Shown here: piece after piece, positions 56,446 to 64,000 of the stretch | Layout of the letters: every line of letters starts with the position of its first letter | Position numbering within the stretch: the first letter of the stretch is position 1 | Source: Halichondria panicea | Taxonomy: Eukaryota; Porifera; Demospongiae; Suberitida; Halichondriidae | NCBI RefSeq assembly: GCF_963675165.1 | Contig: NC_087377.1 | Location: forward strand, 9,255,122 to 9,319,121 | DNA length: 64,000 nt | Direction: 5' to 3' | Program-made: the position numbers and the translations under genes | Notes under the pieces: model-generated | Told to the model about the DNA's origin: nothing | Database searches by the model: none | What the model saw: the letters and a program-made list of their open reading frames with translations, nothing else

Positions 56446-56581
56446 TAATATCGGCATCTCTGTGGCTCTACTAAATCTGTGTCTATTCAAGTCAACTCAC
56501 AGGACAAAGTTATAGTCCTAGTTCCACCCACAAAATGGAAACGTCCAGCTCCTCCTTGCTTTTGCAGCAAACAAGCCTAGC

Positions 56582-57163
56582 ATGCTCTTGGTATGCCATA
56601 GACTCTCATACTATATTCTCAAACAAAGCGAAAGGAAGAAACTCCAGCTAACAAGCCCAGCAAATGAGCATCTCTTATACTATTCTCGAACAAAGCGAAA
56701 GGAAGAAGCCAAAGCTAAAATCCCATGCAGCACTTCCCTACATCCAGCTCCTCCCCATGCATGCAGCCTTGCAGTAAATACAATACACTGCTCAAGAAAA
56801 GAGCGGCTCCTACTATACTCTCGAACAAAGCAAAAGAAGAAACTCAAGCTAGAATTTGCAGCAAACGAGCGGCTCCTATATTACTCTCGAACAAAGCAAA
56901 AGAAGAAACTCAAGCTAGAATTTGCAGCAAACGAGCGGCTCCTATATTACTCTCGAACAAAGCGAAAGGAAGAAGCCAAAGCTAGAATCCTCCCCAGCCT
57001 TGCAGTAAACAAGCACAGCACACTGCCCAAGAAACAAGCGGCTCTATTCAAAAGAAAAAACTATAGAGCTTCCCTCTTCCATTCTACAAACTGTATAATT
57101 ATATACTATGTTATTGTGCATCTAGCTACAGTCATGTTATATTACATGTGTATCTCCTTGTAA
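56582..57163 (+). CDS. ORF with in-frame 66-bp (22-residue) tandem repeat, uncertain coding status
   Basis: From about 56625 to 57000 a unit 'ctcgaacaaagcaaaagaag...' is repeated. The three best copies start at 56821, 56887 and 56953 with a constant 66-bp period, so the frame is kept. The longest frame (56582-57163) gives Lys-rich units 'TKQKKKLKLEFAANE'; a second open frame (56725-56985) gives 'KAKEETQARICSKRAAP'. I cannot tell which, if either, is translated. The stretch 'KPEETTQLAL' encoded at about 60297 resembles 'KAKEETQARI', hinting that the second frame is the relevant one. No known domain. Confidence 0.3.
   Translation: MLLVCHRLSYYILKQSERKKLQLTSPANEHLLYYSRTKRKEEAKAKIPCSTSLHPAPPHACSLAVNTIHCSRKERLLLYSRTKQKKKLKLEFAANERLLYYSRTKQKKKLKLEFAANERLLYYSRTKRKEEAKARILPSLAVNKHSTLPKKQAALFKRKNYRASLFHSTNCIIIYYVIVHLATVMLYYMCISL
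56821..57000 (+). repeat. 66-bp tandem repeat
   Basis: Units start at 56821, 56887 and 56953. The first two are nearly identical over the full 66 bp; the third diverges after 'ctcgaacaaagcgaaagg'. A looser unit is at about 56684. Confidence 0.85.
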
Positions 57164-57501
57164 ATGACAATACAATGTACATAGCCTGAAGCATTTAATA
57201 TATATAGAGCACGTTGCCAAGTGCTCTATTAGAAATAGAGCGCATAGCAACAATAAGCAAATTCACTCAAGTGGGATATAAGTATCTGTATATGTGCATG
57301 ACCAAAAAGTCATCATTACATGTACATTTACTTAAGCTATTAATTTTGGGTATGATTAATATGACGCTGAGTTCCGTTAACCCAATCAAAGAAAGTGCTT
57401 GTGCATGTGTCTATAATTCTTCGCAATTTCTCCACTTCAATCGCCTATAAATTATACAGTGAAGTTGTACATGTATAATATATACACATTGCAAAAAGCA
57501 A
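57164..57501. other. no gene seen; hairpin at 57205-57226
   Basis: 'gagcacgttgccaagtgctc' is a palindrome; 'atagcaac' and 'cactcaagtgggatataa' follow. The latter matches 51748-51766. Confidence 0.45.
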
Positions 57502-57698
57502 TACCGTATATGAGATTTATTTTCGTATAATTATTGCGTTGAAGAGCATCAAACGAAAATTAAAACTACGAAATTATTCTTCAGCAACAGATTCAACGTC
57601 ACTATCCTGAGCTGTACGAATAATAGGCTGTGTGTATATGTTAATGGTAGTTCATCTGAAAATTTGCAACAAAAATTACTTGCTATATATAACGGTAT
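57502..57698. mobile_element. CCGTA-family MITE
   Basis: 'taccgtatatgagatttattt' at the left and 'gctatatataacggta' at the right; internal 'ttttcgt'/'acgaaaatt' boxes. Confidence 0.6.
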
Positions 57699-58299
57699 AC
57701 AACCTTTCTACGAATATACGTACATTATGAACCCCGAGTTTCTAACAACGATTGTTAAGTTGGTACAATTAATACGGCCGAATATGACGTTTAGGGTGTG
57801 GTTTGACTGGCGACACTTGAATAGAGAGCATTATCTAGTCATTAGATTTAAGGCAGTACTGACTGCTATTTAGCCACGGCTGTGCCATGCAGCCACCTCG
57901 CTGTTGCAGCCAAACTGCACTGTCTCAACGACCGGATTAACGAGAATCATAATTTAAATATTGTATTGACAACGTTATGTAGTCATTAATAATAATGTGA
58001 AATGTACACCAAAAACTGAGCACACCATAATATGATTATTATTATACCTGACACAGTACATGGTTGCGTGAGATCCCAGCAATTAAGGCTCTATAGCTCT
58101 ACTGACAATTGTGATGCAGCAGCCATTAATTTTAGACCCTGTATATACTTTTGGCATTCTTTTTAGCAACAATCATGGTCGATCATTTCCCACTCTTAAC
58201 GAGACAGTGATTGAAAAATAATAGGCTACTGTCATTTTTAAAATAAAAATGTATGCCGACGTACGTACGTACATGCATGCATACACAGCCATTTATAAA
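57699..58299. other. no gene seen
   Basis: At 57988-58028 'gtacaccaaaaactgagcac' is directly repeated at 58674-58702 beyond the next hairpin. Confidence 0.4.
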
Positions 58300-58661
58300 G
58301 CCACTGTTAGTTGCATACTTGTTTCAGATCAACCTCCCTCCTCGGTTTTGCTCACCTCCTCAATTAAGTCATTATTGCTGATGTCAGCCATTATTTGAGG
58401 TCAAAGTCCTTTTTTTTGCTGACATTGTTTTATTTTACCATGTGCCATGTGCAAGTTGCATTGTGCACCAAAAAGCCAGAGCGTAAAAAAAATTAAACTA
58501 TTTTATGTTCAGACTCCGTCCTTTTGTGTATTTTCGTCAGTTAAAAAACAGGATATGATGTCATCAAAATAATTGGGATAATGGGTAATGAAAACCTCCC
58601 TCCCTCATCGGGGTCGAGCTAGTATTCTCATCTGAAACAAGTATATGTAACTAACAGTGGC
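58300..58661. mobile_element. 362-bp MITE with inverted ends
   Basis: GCCACTGTTAGTTGCATACTT... and inverse ...AAGTATATGTAACTAACAGTGGC; a second inner pair 'aacctccctcctcgg'/'cctccctccctcatcggg' is in direct, not inverted, sense. TSD not clear. Confidence 0.7.
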
Positions 58662-58702
58662 CTAATGTGAAGTTTGTACCAAAAACTGAGCACCCTATTT
58701 AG

Positions 58703-59188
58703 GATAATTGCCCATGTCCATGCCAATTAAGACTTAGATGTCCTATATATAAAATTATAAGTGTCAATGCATGTAAAACGAATGTCCAAGCACACATGCA
58801 CTTTTTATGCCTATAATTATAGAATACAACATGCATTTTGTTAACTGCAACCACGATCAATGTGATTCTACAATGAGTTCAGTTACTATAGTATGAATCA
58901 ACTGTTAGTATCTCGAGCTACTAAAAGTATACAACGCATGCAGTTCTATGACTTTCTACGCCTGGTTAAAATCCCATATCCCTTGATGAGCTTGTAATTG
59001 AGTGCGGGGCTGCCTGAGTAACAATAATTATCAGATCTACACAAGTATATACAGTAATATAACTCACTAGTTCATAAGCCTGGTTAGATTGTAGTTGAAT
59101 ACCCTTGGAGCATCTAACAGCCTGCATGCATGCAGTGTTTTGAAAACATGCATGTTAACATCGTAATGAGTGCACGTGTATAGGTTAC
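58703..59188. other. no gene seen; probable intron of the gene at 59189-61905
   Basis: Downstream exons of the minus-strand membrane protein should lie here or further left; I could not identify one. Confidence 0.35.
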
Positions 59189-61905
59189 CTTTCCATATGC
59201 ATCATTGTACTCGAGTTGAATGTCATTTCCTGAAAGACCTACTTCCTCGTAAATTGGAGCAGCTATTTGTTCTTCACTAGATAGCTTTTTCTTCAGTAAG
59301 AGTAGGGCAATCAAGCAGATACCAATAAGACACACTAACACCAGTATCCCACCAACAGCACCACCATAAATAGCCGCAATAGTAGAATCTGGTACGTATA
59401 TATTCAATAAAAAGAAGTACGTAGTAATGCATACAAGTTATACTTATTGTCCACTACATCAGTTATGGCAGTAAACCTCCAAGCACGAGGGCGAAGGATG
59501 GTTTACGTTTGCCATAAATTCGAATGTAGTGGACAAAACTGTTATAATATACCCACTTGAATGAAAAGTACTTGCTACCTAAGCTACCTCACCTTGGATA
59601 CAACTAGCTAACAGTCTCAAAAACTATTAAAAATGAACAAAAGCTTGTGCGCATAGCTTGAAGCCAGTGCTAAGCTTCTAGCTCGATGCACTAACTTTTC
59701 AATGTCCAAGCATGCAGTGAGCCCCACCCATCCTCCAGCCTTCCTGTGTTTAGCGACACCTATCTGTCCTGCCCTTGTAACAAGTATCTAGCTTCTTTTT
59801 GGCTGTGTAGATCTAGTATAAAATGAGTGCGCCCTCAAGGCAAGGGAGTTTATGAGGAATGTGCTCCAGGGCTGGGGTTTATGGTAATTAAACCCCACCC
59901 AGTTGCTATGATACAGACCCCAGGTGGGGTATATGTATTAGTTAATGTACAGTGTAGAGGGGTTTATGACAGTAAACCTCCCGACTACGAGGGCGTAAGC
60001 CCGAGGGGGAGGTGTGGTTTACTGTCATAAACCCCGAGGCACTGTGCATTAATTGATATATGTCCCATCTGATTGGCTGACTGGTTGCTATGCATCAAGC
60101 TGCATGACTACCACATAGCAACACTATTTAAACAAGAAGACAACTAGGAAAAGAGAGCTCGTCCACACTCAAATCCTTGTGCAGCCTGGACAGAATATGA
60201 GCAGCCAGCCCCTCCCTCAAAGCGAACGGTACAGAGCCACTCCCCCTCTCTGTTCAATTAGTCAGTCCCTCCCTCCACTTACTGCAGCAACCAAGCCAGA
60301 AGAAACAACACAGCTAGCTCTAGACGTACGGTGTCTAGACCAGCTCTCTTCAGCTGTGCCAGGCTAGTAGGCAAGCAAAAGTAAGCTTAAAATAGCCACT
60401 CCTATATTATTACTAAACTGGCTTCTTTTTATTTAAATACAGAAGCTGAAAAGGCCTAGTGCAGTGCGTGCAGTACTAGTGCTAGTGAGCAAGGCTCAGC
60501 CTGAGCCCTAGCCCTCTCCCAGAGTGTCTCTAAAGCAGCTCCTTCTGCAAGCACACAGCAGAATTTTTGATGAAATAGTCTACAGACTACACCTTCTGTC
60601 TCTATGTTTTCATTTATGACATTTTGTTTCTCATGCAAGACATTTTCATTCATGATCGAAAACACCATTAATTAATTTTTACTGCATATGCTTGAGGTGC
60701 CAATTTATGAGCCATATTTTCCCTTGTAGCCCTGAGGTGCCAATTTATGACAGTTAAACCCCACTAGACTACATGGCAAAAGTGCAGTAGGTGGGAAATA
60801 TATAATAGTTAGACACTGTTTAGGAAGTTTCTACATGATTTAGAAGCCCAAAGGGCTGGTTGTAGCATCCTGAACACAGTGAGGGTTCTACTAGCCTAAA
60901 CAGTGTCTAAGCATTTTAGATCGTAGCAACCATGAGTATTTAGCCAATCAGATTTGAATGTTCTTATCTAATCTTTGCTACATGATTTTCTAAGTAAGTA
61001 GTTTGCTACATGATTTTCTAAAAAGTACACATGTACATGATTTTCTAAATAAGTACATGATTTTCTAAGTTGGATAGAACACTTCCTTTAGCCAATCAAC
61101 TTGCAGTATTTATGGCAAACATGATCTAAATGGAATGCAGAACCATTGCTGCTGGATTGCAAGGCACTATAATTATACAAGTGACCTGTGACAGTTATAC
61201 ACAGAACATACGGCACAAAAAGCTCACTTAACTTTCGTGGAAGTGACATTTTGTGGAATAAATTTCGCGCTATCTACGGTCGCTGTCAATGACGTTGCAT
61301 CCAACTATTTAGCTATGTTTGATGCATAGTATACCAAAGGTGCTTAATTTTCGCTGTTTTCGAGGGTTAGCAATCCTCCACAAAAATTGTTCAACAAACA
61401 TAATTATCGGTCAGATACAACCTTCTCAGGTCGACTTTTCTTTATACTACGGAAGTTGAAGCGTTACAATAATTTTCAAGGGGGATGGTTTTCGTGGTTG
61501 AATCTCTGAATACAAATGAAGCTATCATTGACTACTGTTTTGTACAGTGCATTGCAGCAACGAAAATATATTCCACGAACTGATCACTCATGCAAAAATT
61601 GTCAATTTTTTTCGTTGAGAGTATATTTCCTAATCTCAATGACAATTAAGTGACTTAGTCTAAGGAAGACATTAATTTTTGTTGATGGCAAGTGCATGTG
61701 CGCATTATTATAAAGAATTCATTAACGACGTGCAATTACTGCCTTGATGACCGCTCAATTTAGCAGTGAAACATCCACAACCACGTGACACTAATTATCA
61801 CAGAATCAGACACACCTTCTTCACTGGTTGTAACCATAGGAGTTGTAACCATAGGAGTTGTAACCATAGGAGTTGTAACCATAGGAGTTGTGGACACTGC
61901 TGAGT
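59189..61905 (-). CDS. membrane protein: mucin-like stalk, TM segment, tyrosine-motif tail (two exons, partial)
   Basis: Two minus-strand exons join in phase. Exon 61905-61816 (acceptor CATGTAG, donor GAAG|GTGTGT) encodes a Ser/Thr/Pro stalk with four 'TTPMV' units and ends in Glu-Glu. Exon 59388-59189 (acceptor CGTACCAG, donor GGAAAG|GTAACC) completes the split codon to Asp and gives 'STIAAIYGG', a hydrophobic transmembrane run 'ILVLVCLIGICLIALLLL', a basic stop-transfer 'KKK', then a tail with 'PIYEEVGL' and 'YNDAYGKV', which look like Tyr phosphorylation/SH2-binding motifs. Both introns have phase 1, as is usual for shuffled receptor exons. This is a type I surface receptor or adhesion molecule by architecture. 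Ectodomain exons (above 61905) and the end of the tail (below 59189) were not found. The intron contains several hairpins, which is odd for a short gene and may mean nested genes. Confidence 0.6.
59436..59548. repeat. CGAG-loop palindrome
   Basis: 'ttgtccactacat' and inverse, inner 'atggcagtaaacc'/'ggtttacgtttgccat', loop with 'gcacgagggcgaagg'. It shares 'ggcagtaaacctcc' with the hairpin at 59929. Confidence 0.75.
59929..60140 (+). promoter_or_regulatory. long palindrome + CCAAT + X-box-like + TATA-like module
   Basis: 59929-60062 folds as 'acagtgtagaggggtttatg' and 'acagtaaacctcc' with inverses, around a loop 'gactacgagggcgtaagcc'. Then come 'ctgattggctga' (inverted CCAAT), 'ggttgctatg...catagcaac' (X-box-like halves) and 'ctatttaaac' at about 60125. 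Same order as at 56258-56445. A probable promoter or a transposon carrying one. Confidence 0.45.
60179..60367 (+). CDS. hypothetical 57-62 aa ORF
   Basis: An ATG at 60197 ('MSSQPLPQSERYRATPP') lies about 65 bp downstream of a TATA-like box. The frame is Ser/Pro/Gln-rich and ends at the TAG at 60365. It contains 'KPEETTQLAL', similar to the repeated unit at 56.8 kb. Low-complexity and no domain. Confidence 0.25.
   Translation: MQPGQNMSSQPLPQSERYRATPPLCSISQSLPPLTAATKPEETTQLALDVRCLDQLSSAVPG
60368..61815. other. no further gene seen; hairpin at 60806-60911 and decayed MITE near 61210-61640
   Basis: 60806-60911: 'agttagacactgtttagg' with inverse, loop with 'ggttgtagcatcctgaacac', followed by 'cgtagcaacc' and 'agccaatcaga' (CCAAT). 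'gtgccaatttatga' is repeated at 60697 and 60735. Around 61210-61640 CGAAATT-type boxes suggest CCGTA-family relics. 'catgattttctaa' is repeated four times at 61008-61060. Confidence 0.45.
61831..61890 (-). repeat. 15-bp tandem repeat, coding TTPMV
   Basis: Four copies of 'gttgtaaccatagga' in the stalk exon of the membrane protein. Confidence 0.9.
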
Positions 61906-61982
61906 CTACATGTGGGGAAGTGATAAAATTTAATAGCAATTTTATGTATAAAATTGGACAATAATAATTTGTAGCCGCAGTC

Positions 61983-62132
61983 CGAAAATTTTGCAAAAAA
62001 AATAATGCTGATTCAGCAATAATTGTGCACATAATCTTCAGTGCGGCCTGGAATTGAGGCTAATCCCAGTTTAATTATTGCTGACTGTGCACAATTGTTG
62101 CTGAATCAGCATTATTTTTTGCAAAATTTTCG
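61983..62132. repeat. hairpin with about 50-bp arms
   Basis: 'cgaaaattttgcaaaaaaaat' then 'aatgctgattcagcaataatt' at the left is answered by the inverse at 62082-62132. It lies just upstream of the stalk exon on the minus strand. Confidence 0.8.
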
Positions 62133-63000
62133 TCAGCTGTACTGGGTGGGCTCGATCTGCAGCTAACGCTGCTTTGCCTGCAAAAGTAGTGCTCACTAGT
62201 TAGAGCTGTGCCAAGAAGTAATTGTTTAGTGCTGGTAGTTGCTTAGTAAGCGTGCAAAGACGGAGATAAATGTCTCACTGACGACGATTGATCAATTCGG
62301 CAGCTCACTTCTCATGACCACCACTCCGTCCACAAGCGAGTTATTCTTTCCAAATTTTTGGGAGCTGTTACTTTCTTACCCATCTGTATAGGTCACTGTA
62401 GTTAGTTTTGTGCAAAATTGTCTTGTGCTTCGTGCAATAGCCGCCGATTATAGGTATCTGGCGAAGATCGGTTACTTACTCTAATGCACGAAAAAAACGA
62501 GATTGATTCTAACTAACTACACGTACACACTAATAGATGGCTATGCAGTGGCGTTTGTTCTAGGAATATCAGTAGGAGGGTGCTCAGGTCGCCCGATAGC
62601 GCGAAAAATGTTGGATCTCGCCCACGCACCGAAAGCCACACCCACGTTTTACTGTGCATGACAGAGGACACACCCTAATTACAAAGAACAATCCCAGAAC
62701 AGAGAAGATATCAACTCTACCATTGCCTAACTCACTCATCTATATAGCTATATCAATATCTACTATACATGCAGGTATGTCACAGTGTATGGTGTATATA
62801 TATAGAAGAAAATTAATAGTTCAGTTAGTCAATCATTCTGTGTGATCGTAATGCTGTCCTCATTCTCTTCAGACTACTGCTGAGCAGCTAGTGACAGGCA
62901 GAGTGCACAATAATTATACTATCACGAAGAAAATCTGTATTGAAACAATTGTTTAATTATTTTATTTTGTTTTGTTTTTTGTCTTCTACCTGGTATTTAG
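62133..63000. other. no gene seen
   Basis: A fragment of the window-end repeat is at 62466-62535. 62944-63000 is a T-rich tract ending 'ctggtatttag', a strong acceptor for the following exon. Confidence 0.35.
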
Positions 63001-63155
63001 AGTGTGATCAGGTTTCTGCTGGTGATGTTGGGTTACTTTCTGAATATATAGACACTGACAGTGAGAAAGAACAACCTTCTCTGATGCAGGCTCTTAACTT
63101 GAATAAGTCACAGTACGCATGCCCAGGAAACTTATTATCTGAAGGTGTGGTCTGA
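63001..63155 (+). CDS. possible internal or last exon of an unidentified gene
   Basis: A long polypyrimidine tract ending TTTAG is followed by a frame reading 'ECDQVSAGDVGLLSEYIDT' and 'DSEKEQPSLMQALNLNKS' to a TGA at 63153. A donor-like GAAG|GTGTGG at 63144 could end the exon earlier. Acidic, likely disordered. No partner exon or domain recognised. Confidence 0.35.
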
Positions 63156-63465
63156 CTCTCCAACGAGTATAAAAGCTAGCTCTAGCTCAGCTAGCTTCAT
63201 AGTGCAGTGCAGTGCAGGCTCATGCAGCTTCCAGCAGGTTACAGTAATTAATGTAAAGCTTAGGGGGGTGCTTGAGCACCCTGAGCCCCTAGCTGGATAC
63301 GCCACTGGCTATGGGACTACTAACCAGCAAAAATTTGGATCGGCCAAGTTACTTCCAGTCGGAGCTGTGAGAAAAAAACTGCCGAATATATCGATTTTCA
63401 GCAGAGCGAAACCTATCTCGGTTTTTTCAAAACTACACAGCTAGAGCTACACATACACATACACA

Positions 63466-63778
63466 TACTGGGCTCAATCTAGATAGAGCACAGTACATGG
63501 TGGAGTAATTCTAGAATCAGTGAACCTTGTATGGAGAAACAACCTGTAAAGCTGAGCTAGAGTGGTTTGTGTCTGACAAATGTAAAGTGCTGAGTCAGCA
63601 ATGAGCCCACCCACCATGGACTCCCCCCTTAGCAATGAGCTCCACCCACCCCAGAAAGCTAGGGTGGGTGGGGCTCATTGCTGACTCAGCACTTTACATA
63701 CAATAGCTTATATAGCTTTGCAAGGCTAGGATTACTCCACCATGTGACTACTGTACTCTATCTAGATTGAGCCCAGTA
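63466..63778. repeat. nested hairpins
   Basis: Outer pair: 'tgggctcaatctagatagag' (63469) and 'agtacatggtggagtaat' with inverses at 63727-63776. Inner pair: 'tgtaaagtgctgagtcagca' (63591) with 'atgagcccaccc' and inverse at 63664-63699. 'aatgagc(t)ccacccacc' boxes are repeated inside. Confidence 0.85.
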
Positions 63779-63783
63779 GACTG

Positions 63784-64000
63784 AGTAAGTCGCCAAACTC
63801 CGTCAGACATCAAAGGGCGTGTAACGCACAAACAAAACAAGACTGATTCAAACTAATTATACACACACTAACAGATGGCCATGGGCCTATTATCCAGCGA
63901 AAACTTAGATAGGCCAAGTCGCTTCCAGTCCGAGCAGTGATAACCTACCGAATTTTTCGATTTTCATCAGAACGTACCGATCCCCGTTTTTGCCAAACTA
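63784..64000. repeat. interspersed repeat, inverted copy of 1-175, runs off window
   Basis: From 'gtaagtcgccaaactccgtc' to 'ggcctattatccagcgaaaac' and beyond; inverse of the first 175 bases. Confidence 0.8.

Noticed and set aside
1-64000. tRNA or rRNA genes
   Set aside because: I looked for cloverleaf B-box motifs and conserved rRNA blocks by eye and saw none I could support; a covariance search would be needed for certainty.

Overview
The window reads as animal DNA, most likely from a sponge such as Amphimedon. It is AT-rich, with many short ORFs, GT/AG introns, (CA)n tracts and a great load of DNA transposons. No bacterial gene or operon is visible. The organism call is an inference from texture and element content. 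Coding sequence is a small minority; most of the window is transposons and miniature inverted-repeat elements (MITEs), often nested.

The clearest system is a family of DNA transposons whose ends read 5'-TAG...CTA-3' and which are flanked by 9-bp target-site duplications (TSDs). I can place exact ends and matching 9-bp duplications for six members: 4848-4890 (only 43 bp), 5251-7243, 8424-16973, 14771-16820 (nested in the previous one), 26202-27934 and 48749-49056. A seventh, broken copy lies at 52910-53650. The largest copy (8.55 kb) carries two converging genes. One is a RecQ-like superfamily II helicase with a RecQ zinc-binding tail. The other is a multi-exon transposase of the DUF6589 type that begins with a ZAD-like Cys2...Cys2 zinc finger. 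The 2-kb copies share one internal deletion: they keep the zinc-finger exon and the helicase and have lost the transposase core. All helicase and transposase copies here are broken, so an active relative elsewhere must have moved them. The helicase plus DUF6589 pairing recalls the AcademH lineage of Academ transposons.

Layout: 1-2150 repeats; 2158-2790 a possible papain-fold (LRAT-like) gene; 5.2-17 kb the nested helicase transposons, with pieces of one host gene on both sides (7.4 kb and 17.4-17.8 kb); 18-23 kb mostly unannotated; 23.5-25.9 kb an element ended by minisatellites; 26.2-27.9 kb another TAG element; 28.9-31.2 kb a LINE inside an older repeat; 34.3-37.2 and 42.9-47.0 kb a large inverted duplication whose arms carry different later insertions and so give empty sites; 40.7 kb a signal-peptide exon; 42.1-42.6 kb a decayed Ty3/gypsy reverse transcriptase; 42,676-42,875 a 200-N gap; 48.1-51.5 kb an unrecognised basic coiled-coil gene and its broken duplicate; 52.5-55.1 kb repeat copies; 56.2-61 kb hairpin/CCAAT modules and short repeat-bearing ORFs; 59.2-61.9 kb (minus) a membrane protein with a mucin-like stalk and tyrosine motifs in the tail; 63-64 kb nested hairpins, the last matching the start of the window in inverted orientation.

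Boundaries of exons and repeats were read by eye. TSD claims are exact matches read from the sequence. Family names are recognition from motifs without a database search.
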